Shown here piece by piece: positions 40,147 to 52,819 of a stretch of DNA of 64,000 bases. Position 1 is the stretch's first letter. Each line of letters begins with the position of its first letter. The translations under genes and the position numbers were made by a program. The notes below the pieces were generated by a model. The model did no database searches, was not told the origin of the DNA, and was given only the letters and a program-made list of their open reading frames with translations. This DNA comes from Epiperipatus broadwayi (lineage: Eukaryota; Onychophora; Udeonychophora; Euonychophora; Peripatidae): the NCBI GenBank assembly GCA_028023455.1, contig JAQFVV010012673.1, positions 1,178,319 through 1,242,318 of the forward strand, read 5' to 3'.

Positions 40147-43100
40147 TGTAACAAAATTAAAGGTAGATCAAAGATCCAGTGTATTTAAATGAGATCTGGT
40201 TTATTAAAGAATCAAAAAAATTCAAGTATTGTAAAAATCTCAAATATTCCAGTATTGTTAAAAAATGTAACTTAATAAAGATGATCAAATGATCCAAATG
40301 TATTTAATAATTATGAAACGATTCAAATATAAATCTCTATTTTATCTCAAAAGTTCCAATATAAATTCTAGCTCAATAAACGAAAAATGCATTGTAGATT
40401 TTATATCAAAAGAGAAGAATTATTTAACATGAGTAGTGGCTATTAAACCAAAGATCAGACTGAGTTATCTATCATATTACAGGTCATTGGATGAAATGAA
40501 ACATATTTCTATCATTAGATTTCTCAAGATATCCCACTATCAATAATTATAAACAAATTATTAATAACAAGTATTATAACTCAGGTATATGAAATCACGT
40601 GAGGTGAGTACACTAGTAATTCAATAAAATATAACTCAGGTATACAGACAGTAGATCTTATCCACTTTCATTTCTTGGTTTGATGTTAAGTGCATGTTTA
40701 AACAAATACTAAGTGAATATGGTCTAGCAGGGCGCCACTAGATTATCTGAATCTAGACACAGTTATATCTAATAACCTTTCACATGTACCAGGTTTGAAT
40801 CCCCTTTTGGTACTTTATTTCTAATAAAAATGGGAGATTTTGCTTTTTGAGCCATATCACTATACGCACTAATATTTAGGTAAAAGTAAAACATCTTTAA
40901 ACCAAAGTGGAGTATATTAGACATAAATCATTTCTTAGATCTTAGCATAACAAATGTGTTTCAATATTTTTATAAGTTTACTAGCTCAGATTATATATAA
41001 CTAATTTAGGATGGCAATTCACTCATCCTTGCATGAAATAGATGATGGGATGTGGTTATAATAATACTAAGAAATCACTAAATATTATGAAATTAATATT
41101 TATTTATGGCCTTTAAACATTTAAACAGCTCATTAATTAAAACGTTGATGATGATGATGATGATGATAATAATAACGATAATGACAAGGGTTTCAACTAC
41201 AGCTCTAGGACTAAGCCTAAACATAAAACTAATTTTTATAAAGAAATTCATAATTATTGCTTAATTTTAGCATATTTACTTATATCTTAAATAACTGATA
41301 TTCAACCACTGATGATGATGAATGATCACACTTAACAAAGACTACACTTAATGAAATATATACGCCTCATTTAATAAAACAAACTAATATTTATTACTGC
41401 ATTTCTAACATATACATAAAAATTTCTAGATAAACATGAAAATTGATATGAATAATAATAATAATAATAATTGATTATATAACAATCCTCAGATTAATTT
41501 CAAGTTCTTCCCCCTTTCCCTTCAAATGTATATTGTATTAAGTTGGATGTCACATTGACCATGATTTTCACTCCATGAGAAAAGTATTTCAAGAAAAAAA
41601 AATATTATCCGCTCATTAGCACACATACTTTATAAATCTAACATGTAAGTAGAATGTTAAAAAAAATGTTAATAGAAATTAGAAAAATCAAGTTCTTAGA
41701 AAAGAGTTTTAAATCATTATCTCCCCCTCCCTTCTAAGCGCTGAAATCTATACTTTCTCAAGACAAAATAATTTAATATTTTAACACCACCTATTATTTC
41801 ACATTCACTCACAATTATACACATATAAAATATTACTATGTATGTGCGTGTTTTATCCCAAAATAATAATAATATATTAGTTAAAACTAAAATCATAATA
41901 CCATAAAAAAAATTATTTTACACATTAATATTTCATAACTGTAAAATTAATAAACAAATAAATTTTGATACATTCAAAATCATTTATGTAGTTCAAAGCT
42001 ATTATTATTAAGACATTCTTGGTTTCCATCGATCTGAATTGTCTTTAAAAGTTCTTTAAATAAAATATGTCACTTTATTACTAAATTTTTATTAATACTC
42101 TGATTTCATAAAGAAAATAGATATAAAAGTCATATTACCGATCCAAGGGTTCACTTGTCTTGTATACTGTCTATACTTGGCAGCAACAATTTCCGTGTTC
42201 TTTGGAACAATCACTTTCTTGAAGTATATAATTATTTGATGATGAGGATCCTATTGAAGTTATTTGCTTTAGTGAATAATTTGGAAATCATTATATCAAT
42301 TTTTCTTCTCTTCCTGTCAAGCATTATTCTTTTAGTGAATGAAATACAGCAGTTGTTTTCACATTATAAATTTTCTTGAGTTTAGACTCAGTTGTTGGAA
42401 CAATTAATTGGACTTGATGATTAATATTTATCGGTAGATTAATTCATCTTTCATCGAATGCAGGTGAATGCTTTCTTCCTTCTATTAAAAACATCTTATT
42501 TCTCTGGTCAGTTGAAAGGTGTAGAATATTATTTTAGACAAAACATCTTTTCTTTCCTATATGATGTGCAGCTTCCCAGATGGTCAGGCAAAGATGGGAC
42601 ATACATATAATTTTTCTAGCCAGTCATTTCTTATATTTTCAACATTCAATTTAATAGTCTAATAATCTGAATCATAATCACAATAATAATTCAACTGATT
42701 TTTCCAGACAGCTTTTTATATCCAATTTTTTAGCTAACTTAACCAATCAGAGATAGCGTCACTTGCTATTTTTGGACAAATTCGTTTTAATTAGATCTCT
42801 AATTTATTTTCAACTAAATTATTTTTCAACTGAAAAGTTTAATCCTTTTTCCAGACACTTTTGTTTTAAAAAAAAATAGACTTAATCCTTTTTTTTCTTA
42901 CACCTAGGTAACATTTCAAATTTTTGAGCTTCCTTCTTTCGATCTTAAGATAAGACAATTTCAAAATTAGAGTATCCACCCAGCTTAAGCTCCCAAAGTG
43001 ACAAACAATCATTTACAAAAACAAAATTGCTACAAAAATAGATATCTGATTCAACAGATTTCCTCTTTTAACATAAAATTGTACAAAAAAATAATTTGAC

Positions 43101-43682
43101 AGATTTAACCCTTCCTTTTCTTTCAATATTTAATAAATGTAAATTTCTGTATGTAATGTACACACATACTTCATTATTTCAAATCATTCATAAACTAACA
43201 TTAAATAATATAATTGCTAGCTTAGTAATTATAACCCTATTATTTAATTAAATCTGTAACTTTTAAATCCCAATTACAATTATAGAAAAGCAAAATAGAA
43301 GTATAGAATAAGATATTAGAATTGATCAAGCATAGGTTAGTTTTAAAGAAAGTTAAAATGTTGAATATTTGAAATATAAAACAATTAAATAGCTTACACA
43401 TACATTGCCTATACGTATGCGTTATAACTTTGCTTTTTAAAGAAAAATTAAAATTTGAATAGTTTAAATGTGTGTATTACCTTTCTATCAACACACAAAC
43501 AATATATAATTGTTGACCCACTCTCTTTCTATCTAAAGCTTTTAGAACTGGATCTTGTAGGGTTTAAACTTGGATGCCCTACAGCTTCATTTATTGTTAT
43601 ATAAAATGTGATGATTTTGTTTTACATTTTCCTACATGCACATTACTATAAATTTGGCTAGTGACCAAATTGTAATGGCACA
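40147..43682 (-). repeat. 5' LTR (about 3.54 kb)
   Basis: Direct copy of 33007-36543. It would contain the element promoter and polyadenylation signal. It starts TGTAACAAAATT on the plus strand and ends GTAATGGCACA at 43682. In the sampled blocks most differences from the 3' LTR are G/A or C/T changes plus length changes in microsatellite runs. Confidence 0.92.
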
Positions 43683-43689
43683 ATATATA

Positions 43690-43740
43690 TATAATGCTGA
43701 AATAGTATTAATCAGTTGGACCAGATCATCAACTCCCTCA
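43690..43740 (-). ncRNA. Hammerhead-like motif, family 2, copy C-left (split by the LTR element)
   Basis: Minus strand GATGATCTGG-TCCAA then CTGATTA, a rearranged stem II, CAGCAT, then (AT)n to the LTR edge. The matching stem I 3' side, TTGGAGATCATT, lies on the far side at about 32938-32950. Confidence 0.5.
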
Positions 43741-43923
43741 TATATATATATATAATCATCAATGGCTTTGAATATTCAATCACCAGATTTTAAGTGATAT
43801 TGATGACTGAAGAATTGGAGAGGGGAGAGGATTGAAGCCTGTCCATGAATGTTTGAAGCATTGCTATCTTAATATAAAGTGAGCACTGATATATATATAT
43901 ATATATATATATTTATGATGAAG

Positions 43924-43990
43924 ATGATGATGTGGACCAACCGATGAGTGCTGGTTCAGAATGAAATATGTATATTGGAGATTATTTATT
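43924..43990 (+). ncRNA. Hammerhead-like motif, family 2, copy C-right
   Basis: ATGATGT-GGA-CCAA, CCGATGA (43941-43947; U4 changed to C), stem II GTGCTG-GTT-CAGAAT, GAAA (43963-43966), TATGTATA, then TTGG closing inner stem I and AGATTAT the outer. One core change only. Confidence 0.6.
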
Positions 43991-44344
43991 CTTTTTACAT
44001 TATGTAGTCATGTGTATCAGTTGTAAAAGATGGAGTTAGTGACAAAAGATACATTGAAAATTTGGGTTCAAATCCCCTCTAATTTCATCTTGATTAAAAG
44101 TATATATAATATACTTGTATTTAAATAATACATATTCAGCCTGTAAACTCATCATCCCTCTTTGGTGTATTTAAATGGGCTTAAGGTCATGCATATGAAA
44201 GGTCAGAATGACTTACAATCAACAAGGCTATGACAACAAAATTGACAAACAATATATATATATGACAATAGATGGCGTTATACCAAAAACATCTTCAAGT
44301 GTTTGTTTACATAAACATCTGAGCGAGTATTTCATTATCTCTTA

Positions 44345-44410
44345 CTTAAATTCCACCTTCAGATCATGATTTCAAGCTATTTGCTATCATCAGTGAAGAA
44401 CAGGTTTAAA
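44345..44410 (-). ncRNA. Hammerhead-like ribozyme, family 3, left arm (canonical core)
   Basis: Minus strand from 44410: TTTAAA, CCTGT, TCTTCA (stem I 5' side), CTGATGA, stem II T-AGC-AAATA-GCT-T, GAAA, TCATGATC, TGAAGG, TGGAA, TTTAAG. Inner stem I pairs UCUUCA with UGAAGG and outer pairs UUUAAA with UUUAAG; between them is an internal loop of the kind that makes tertiary contacts in natural hammerheads. The cleavage triplet is AUC, giving a cut after the base opposite 44362. Stem III (AUCAUGAU) is self-complementary. Caveat: U-U mismatch at 10.1/11.1 and a 3-bp stem II. Confidence 0.68.
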
Positions 44411-44491
44411 AAACTAGATCTAAAACACAAACTCTGAGCGTTTAAGAAACAGTTTCTATTCAGCTCAGAGTTTGTGTTTTAGATCTAGTTT

Positions 44492-44557
44492 CTTAATCCT
44501 GTCCTTCACTGACGATAGCAAATAGCTTGAAATCATGATCTGAAGGTGGAAATTAAG
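44492..44557 (+). ncRNA. Hammerhead-like ribozyme, family 3, right arm (canonical core)
   Basis: CTTAAT, CCTGT, CCTTCA, CTGACGA (44509-44515), stem II T-AGC-AAATA-GCT-T, GAAA (44529-44532), TCATGATC, TGAAGG (44541-44546), TGGAA, ATTAAG. The predicted cut is after C44540. Against the left arm, outer stem I changes from UUUAAA/UUUAAG to CUUAAU/AUUAAG, keeping all pairs, which supports the structure. Confidence 0.68.
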
Positions 44558-44863
44558 TTAGAGATAGTGAAATACTCGCTCTGATGTTTATGTAAACAAA
44601 CGCTTGAAGGTGTTTTTGGTATAATGCCATCTATTGTCATAAATACAAGCGTATGCGAGTTTTTAACTTGTATTTTTTGTTTTTCATATATATATACACA
44701 CACACAAATCACATGATTAAGTCTAAGTTTATCAACATCAGGATTATTCAATCTGTTGTCATGCAACTTTTGTGAATGTATGTAAGCAAATAATAAGAAA
44801 TAAACTAACTAAATATATAATATAAATCACAGCTAATTGTCTTAACAGCTGTTTTTTTTAATA

Positions 44864-44891
44864 TTTCAACCAGAGGACTGGTTATCATCAG
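44864..44891 (-). ncRNA. Hammerhead-like motif, family 4
   Basis: Minus strand: CTGATGA, one extra T, perfect 6-bp stem AACCAG/CTGGTT around TCCT, then GAAA and TATT. The same architecture as the motif after the PLE at 54400. Stem I partners were not found, so this may be a decayed PLE terminus. Confidence 0.5.
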
Positions 44892-44999
44892 ATCTTTGAT
44901 TGAAATTTTAAAATAACTGTTGTTAAGATAAGCAATTGAATTTAATAATTATATTTTATTTATCTTCTTTAAGTCACAATATGCTTTAGAAAAAAATAG

Positions 45000-45110
45000 T
45001 AGTATCCAAATGCCAGTGCTTAATAAATTTTTATTCAGTGCTTTCCTCACTTGTTTCGAGCTTATGGCTTTCATCAGTGAGGAGCTTTGGATCTTGGAAC
45101 AATGCAACTG
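45000..45110 (-). ncRNA. Family 1 repeat copy with hammerhead-like motif
   Basis: Minus strand: TCCTCA, CTGATGA (45077-45071), stem II A-AGC-CATAA-GCT-C, GAAA, CAAG, TGAGGA. Inner stem I UCCUCA/UGAGGA is fully Watson-Crick, but stem III and the cleavage triplet have lost bases (CAAG instead of CTAGTC). Confidence 0.55.
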
Positions 45111-45483
45111 AACCTCCCCCACTTCTACCATTTACCCTATGTTATACTACTAAGCAATTATCCAAACTGAGAAAACATTTAAATGTTTTCAATCTAAGCC
45201 AATTTTTGTTTGATAATCATTTAAAATTGAATCCAGTTCATTTTCTATATATCTAATGGTATCTTTAGTCTTTTATTATCTAACCTTTATGTATTTCCCA
45301 ATGTAGTACTTTGTTTTTAAAATTATTGACTTCCTATTGAAAAGTTTTGCAAACATTATATTTAAATATGAATATTTTTCTATATACCAAAATCACACTT
45401 TTCTTTATGTTTGCCGTAATATCATATAAATATAATTTATCCAAACTTCAAACACTTTTAGCAAACTTTATTTGTACATACAC

Positions 45484-45520
45484 CTACGTTTCGACTGACC
45501 TGCAGTCTTCTTCAGAGCTA
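45484..45520 (-). ncRNA. Hammerhead-like motif, family 4, left arm
   Basis: Minus strand: CTGAAGA, extra A, stem GACTG/CAGTC around CAGGT, GAAA, CGTAGGTG. All core boxes fit CUGANGA and GAAA except the extra nucleotide before stem II. Confidence 0.5.
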
Positions 45521-46082
45521 TGATATAATGAACAAAATAAAAAAACAACTATATAATAACACCATAAAAAAATTTTTAAACAATAAAAAAAAAAAAAAAC
45601 TAAAAACAACATAAAATATATATATTAAAAACCTGAAATAAATAATCAAACCCAAATAAAACAATTAATATAAAATAAAATGTACTACATAAATGAAAAA
45701 TAAATATAAATTATACATGTGTATTCTTAACTTTATACATATATACATTCAAGGACAACTATTAATCTAAATATTATCTATTTTATTATTATTAACAATC
45801 TACTAATTATTTGTATTCTTCATAAACTTAAACTTTATGATTAGTAACTAAATTTTTTTTAATTTTAAATCATATTTATTATTTTCTTACTCATTCTTCT
45901 TTTAAAATTAATATTTTATATTTATTATTGCTGCATATTTAAAACCTATACACTTTATAATCTTTACACTTACTAAGGCTATTCTGATCTTCAAAATAAA
46001 ATAATGAAAAATCGTTTTTTCTAAAAAAATATTTTTTATGGTGTTATTATATAGTTGTTTTTTTATTTTGTTCATTATATCA

Positions 46083-46122
46083 TAGCTCTGAAGAAGACTG
46101 CAGGTCAGTTGAAATGTAGGTG
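46083..46122 (+). ncRNA. Hammerhead-like motif, family 4, right arm
   Basis: CTGAAGA (46088-46094), extra A, stem GACTG/CAGTT, GAAA (46111-46114), TGTAGGTG. It differs from the left arm by two transitions of CpG type (CGAAACG to TGAAATG). Confidence 0.5.
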
Positions 46123-46172
46123 TATGCACAAATAAAGTTTGCTAAAAGTGTTTGAAGTTTGGATAATTTATA

Positions 46173-47329
46173 TTTTTCTATATACATTATAAGTTTTAAT
46201 TGAAAAATTTCATAGATGGCAAAAAAATTGAAAATTTGTCAACATAACAAAAATTTAGCTTTACTTTCTGCCAGCCTTAACTAGTCATGTTTTTGTAGTC
46301 TGACATTTTATGATATCACTATTTTTTATGACATTGTTTAGAGAAAATAGTTTGAATAACCAAAAACATGATTTGCAAATTTATTACAATTCAGGCTTTT
46401 TTTGTACAATAATTTGCACAATATTTATTACAAATCAAAAATATAAATTATTTGAATGGAAATACTTAATTTTTAAAAATAGAACATTATACTTTTGGAC
46501 AATGAAAATATACCCTAACACTATTTAAAAGCTTAGCTTCCTATGTAATCAGTGAAATTATAATAATTTGAAAATATTGTAATATTGCAAAAAATATTTA
46601 AAAATTTTAAACTTTAAAGTATAATTGGTTAGATCTATGAGAAATAAATCTTCATTTATTCAGATTTTAAAAAGAAATGACAAATAATGAACAATTCATT
46701 GATTTTTGAAAATGAAGATAATCAATCTTTCTAGAAATGATACTGATGGACAAACCTTTTTGTTTTTATTAAAAATTATTTTTTAAATATTTTCAGAAAT
46801 AAAATGTGAATATTTAGAATTTACTTCAGTATTAAACAAAAGTAACTATCAAATGAAGTCAAATTTATTATTTTCTGATAAGTAATAATGGTTTAATTTT
46901 AAATTCAATGTTAAATGTGAAATAAGAAAGAATAAAATGTGGAAGCGTTAAAATACTTTTACCCTGTGCCCATATATAAACTTTATGCAACTTTAAATGA
47001 TGTTGCACTTGTAAATTAAATTACAGATGGATTAAAATGCTAGACGACATGGAGAAAATCATGTACTGGAAATGATCTGGGCCAACTGATAATGCCAGAT
47101 TGTGCCAGAAATAGGATCATTTGCTTTTAACATAGCTTATTTTTATGTTTTACGCACTGTATTGTATTTAAAAGTTACTTTATATACTATCAGAAATTCC
47201 ATGCATGACAGAAAAAATATGAAAAATATATATTCATGCTTTTATCTACTAAGTTCCTCACAGATGAATAACTACTACAACTAAGTTAGTTGTATTTAGA
47301 GCTGAAATTTTATCTAATTTTAGTAGAAA
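46173..47329. other. AT-rich stretch without recognised features
   Basis: Nothing supported. Confidence 0.45.
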
Positions 47330-47333
47330 AGTT

Positions 47334-47395
47334 AATATCTTAGTGCCTCACTGATAAAAGCAAGAGCTAGAAACTGGTCTGAGGATAGGGATATT
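47334..47395 (+). ncRNA. Hammerhead-like motif, family 1, divergent stem I
   Basis: AATATC, TTAGTG, CCTCA, CTGATAA (47351-47357; G8 to A), stem II A-AGC-AAGA-GCT-A, GAAA (47370-47373), CTGGTC, TGAGG, ATAGG, GATATT. Both halves of stem I (AAUAUC/GAUAUU and CCUCA/UGAGG) are fully paired although the sequence differs from other family 1 copies. Structure is kept and the core is mutated. Confidence 0.6.
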
Positions 47396-47410
47396 CTGAA
47401 AAGCTTGTTA

Positions 47411-49554
<2,144 letters not shown>

Positions 49555-49682
49555 GAATACAAGTATAACATATATACCTAATCTAGATATAATTAAAGTG
49601 GATTTGAACCCAGACTTTCAAGCTCTTTACAATCATCCACTTTATTTAATACAACAGATACACATGTCATGAGAAAAACATA

Positions 49683-49750
49683 AATGAGCTCCAACATACA
49701 TATTTCATGCTGAACCAGCACTCATCAGTTGATTTGGATTGTCATCTCCC
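49683..49750 (-). ncRNA. Hammerhead-like ribozyme, family 2, copy D-left (best core)
   Basis: Minus strand: CTGATGA (49728-49722), canonical 6-bp stem II GTGCTG-GTT-CAGCAT with no extra nucleotide, GAAA (49706-49703), TATGTATG, TTGGAGCTCAT. Inner stem I pairs CAA with TTG, but the outer half is weakened. The cleavage base H17 appears as G (TATG rather than TATA), which should block cutting. Ribozyme core otherwise intact. Confidence 0.65.
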
Positions 49751-49965
49751 ACACACATATATAATGAATGCTCGGTTTATATTAAGATAGCAAATCGATG
49801 CACTTTAATGGTCAGGCAACATTAAGGCCTTTGAGCACACTACCATCAGATTTTCAATGATATTGATATCTAAGAAACTGGAGAGTAAAGAGGACTGAGT
49901 CTGTCCATTAAAAGATGTAAATTTACTATCTTAATATAAACCGAGCAATGATTATATATATATGG

Positions 49966-50032
49966 GAGATGATGAACTGGACCAATTGATGAGTGCTAGC
50001 TCACTATGAAATATGTATATTAGAGATGATTC
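49966..50032 (+). ncRNA. Hammerhead-like motif, family 2, copy D-right
   Basis: GATGAACT-GGA-CCAA, TTGATGA (49986-49992; C3 to U), stem II GTGCTAGCTCACTAT partly broken, GAAA (50008-50011), TATGTATA, TTAGAGATGAT. Confidence 0.5.
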
Positions 50033-50122
50033 ATTTTTTCCACATATATGTGTCATGAGTATTGGTTGTATTGGATAGAGTGGATGACTGTAGATGCCTT
50101 AGAAGTCTGGGATCAAATCCCC

Positions 50123-50894
<772 letters not shown>

Positions 50895-51065
50895 GAAGCA
50901 AAATTCTCCATATAACATTGCCACCTAGTGCAATCCAGAGTAATCAATCAATGCAACAAAGTTTGTGTATACAAATCTCTATCTAGTACCTCTTCAACCA
51001 ATATCCCCAGGCATGTTTCTACCTTGTTGGTTTCATCAGTGAGGAACCTTGGATTTGAAAGCATA
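50895..51065 (-). ncRNA. Family 1 repeat copy with near-intact hammerhead-like ribozyme
   Basis: Core on the minus strand (51055 to 51000): CCAA, UUCCUCA, CTGATGA (51039-51033), stem II A-ACC-AACAA-GGT-A, GAAA (51019-51016), CATGCC, TGGGGAT, TTGG. Stem II is ACC/GGU where other copies have AGC/GCU, a double compensatory change. Stem III is ACAUG-type where others have ACUAGU, again changed on both sides. Only U16.1 (C here) departs from the consensus. Confidence 0.65.
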
Positions 51066-51596
51066 AGAAATGGTGATCAGGTGATGTTTAGTGGTTTAAT
51101 AACAAAGAGAGTACGAGTCAGAAGCAATTTTGGAACCCTTCTGTTGGCTTTTTTGTATGATACCAACATACTTTTATTTTTTTAAATTAATAAAAGTCTA
51201 TATTTTAGTTCCAGTTTATATTTTCAAAAGACTGCAAATCCACCCACAAATCTAAAGACAGTTGCAAGAGAGTGAATTTAAGCTAAAATGACCAATGAGA
51301 ATTTATGCCATGCTGAAAAGATGCAGTTAGGATGAGCATGATTAAATCAGACAATAATTCTTTTCACACCCCTAAATCTGAAAGCTCAACATTCTATATA
51401 TTTTTACACTTGAAGCTTTCTTATAAAAAGCAATTTAAGTACAAGGTATTTATAGATTTATATGGTAAGAAAATAATCATTAGAAGGTTTAATTTGAAAA
51501 AGACCACATTTAATTGATTATTTGCATCACAGCTTAAAAGTATTCATAAATTATAGAAATATTTTTATATTAAATGCTTTAATGGCTATACATTAG
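51066..51596. other. AT-rich stretch without recognised features
   Basis: A small ORF at 51332-51517 has no recognisable similarity. Nothing else supported. Confidence 0.4.
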
Positions 51597-51805
51597 AATG
51601 AAATAATTGTTTCTTCAACCACAATTGGAGTTTTTAAATTCAACTTAAAATAAAAGCATGGGGGTTGTCCTTAAATTAATTAAGTGAATCTTTTATTATA
51701 AAACATAGGGATTAACTTAATTAATTTCTGGATTTCCCCTGCTTTTATTTCAAGTTAAATCTAAAAACTTCAATTGTGATAGAATAAACAATTATTTTAT
51801 TTTTT
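51597..51805. mobile_element. Palindromic MITE
   Basis: About 205 bp, nearly a full palindrome. Ends share AAATAATTGTT and CAACCACAATTGGAG, then AACTT, AAATAAAAGCA and TTAATTAA towards the centre. The same termini bound the unit at 20442-21666. No coding content; a non-autonomous DNA element is the simplest reading. Confidence 0.7.
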
Positions 51806-51911
51806 ACACAGTGGCAAACTCATCATACAGTAGTGTCACTTGGTGCTAGCCAGAGTAATCAATGGATGCAGAAAGATTTGTGCATAAAATCTTTATCTAG
51901 TTCCTACTCAT

Positions 51912-51972
51912 CCAATATCCCCAAATTAGTTTCTAGTTTGTGGCTTTTATCAGTGGGGAATCTTGGATTTGA
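51912..51972 (-). ncRNA. Hammerhead-like motif, family 1, dimer left arm
   Basis: Minus strand: ATCCAA, GA, TTCCCCA, CTGATAA (G8 to A), stem II A-AGC-CACAA-ACT-A, GAAA, CTAATT, TGGGGA, TTGGAT. Inner stem I is CCCCA/UGGGG, which converts the family wobble pair to Watson-Crick. Confidence 0.55.
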
Positions 51973-52229
51973 GAGCACTGTGACTAGATCTTAGAATCTA
52001 ATGCAATCATTTATCAGCCTCTTTTTTTACTCTATTAACTAACTAACTATAAGCTTTTGAGTCCAAACTGAAAACACAATAATGTTTTCAATATATAAGT
52101 TAATAAGCTTAAATTAAAAACATTACTGTGTTTTTATTTTGACTCAAACCTTTATAGTCAGCTAATAAGGTAAAAGGTGACTGCTGGAGGGTTGCATTAA
52201 ATACTAAGTTCTAGGTTCTGTGATTTCAG

Positions 52230-52285
52230 ATTCAAGGTTCATCATTGATGACCTCCACAAGCTTGAAACTAGTCTGTGGATATTG
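52230..52285 (+). ncRNA. Hammerhead-like motif, family 1, dimer right arm
   Basis: ATTCAAGGTTCATCA, TTGATGA (52245-52251; C3 to U), stem II ACCTCCACAAGCTT partly broken, GAAA (52265-52268), CTAGTC, TGTGGATATTGGAT. Stem I is partly broken. Confidence 0.5.
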
Positions 52286-52819
52286 GATAAATAGGCACTA
52301 GATAGAAATTTTATGCACAAACCTTTCTGTATAATTCATTTGGCTTCCACTGAGTGGTGCTACTGTATGGATAATTTTGCCTCTGTGTCAACAGCTTGTG
52401 TAAGCATAAAGAAGGGTTATCATGTGATGTTATTATTTTTTTAGTGTATGGTCAATCGAAGTATTTAATATAAAATAAATTTATCCCCTTTTGACTGGAC
52501 ACTCACAATTTATATATAAATATCACTATATACTTCTGCTATAAGTTAAAATGCATATCCCTTATGTATATATCAAAATTAGTATGTGTACATAATGATA
52601 CATGTGTATATATTGTAAATAAAACTTTACTTAATACATATAATTTTAATTTAAATCAATAACACATTTGCAGTGTATATGTTGTTAGATATTTTTGCAA
52701 TCAGTTAATTTATATACTCTTAATGTATGTATTATATGTAGTATATGTAAATAATTATTCTGACATATTTAGAGAAAAAGACAAATTGTCTTATCAAATG
52801 TTCTAGTATAGATGAAGAT

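Larger units (their letters stand above)
33007..43682 (-). mobile_element. Complete LTR retrotransposon with giant LTRs and gag only
   Basis: A 10.7-kb element with two direct repeats of about 3.54 kb around 3.6 kb of internal DNA. LTRs run TGTGCCATTAC to TTGTTACA in element orientation (TG...CA). The internal region starts one base after the 5' LTR with a PBS (TGGATGCCCAATGTGGGG) and ends with a PPT (GAAGGGGGGAAAGT) touching the 3' LTR. It encodes only gag; no protease, RT, RNase H or integrase can be read. It must have been mobilised in trans. In a sample (35001-35600 against 42141-42740) I count 3 differences, so insertion is recent. Both flanks are (AT)n, hiding the target duplication. 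Confidence 0.92.
43683..44245. mobile_element. Hammerhead repeat family 2, dimer C, remaining part
   Basis: Resumes the element broken at 33006. It contains the rest of the left ribozyme (43690-43740, minus), the centre (about 43770-43870, with GATTTTAAGTGATATTGATG) and the full right arm with ribozyme (43924-43990, plus), a tRNA-like B box GGGTTCAAATCCCC (44080-44093) and a tail ending near 44245. Confidence 0.65.
44262..44640. mobile_element. Foldback element, hammerhead family 3 inverted dimer
   Basis: Near-perfect inverted repeat: arms 44262-44439 and 44463-44640 with a 23-nt centre. Ends read ATGACAATAGATGGC and GCCATCTATTGTCAT. Each arm contains one hammerhead-like motif, left on minus and right on plus, pointing outward. 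The arms are so similar that a transcript would form a hairpin of about 178 bp. No ORF is present. Confidence 0.85.
45430..46172. mobile_element. Foldback element with PLE-type hammerhead family 4 in each arm
   Basis: Inverted arms 45430-45578 and 46022-46172. The ends share TTATCCAAACTTCAAACAC and the inner ends share AACAACTATATAATAACACC. Each arm contains a family 4 motif, left on minus, right on plus, pointing outward. The centre (45580-46020) is AT-rich with poly-A and poly-T and no ORF of note. Confidence 0.8.
51815..52430. mobile_element. Hammerhead repeat family 1, full inverted dimer
   Basis: Left copy on minus (tail at 51820, ribozyme at 51912-51972) and right copy on plus (ribozyme at 52230-52285, tail to 52430), meeting near 52107 where AAAACACAATAATGTTTT faces AAAACATTACTGTGTTTT. 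Both copies are close to full length, with tails outward (plus end GCATAAAGAAGGGTTATCATG). Confidence 0.78.

Noticed and set aside
44262-44640. microRNA or endo-siRNA precursor
   Set aside because: A 178-bp near-perfect hairpin could feed small-RNA pathways, but nothing in the sequence favours that over a mobile inverted dimer.
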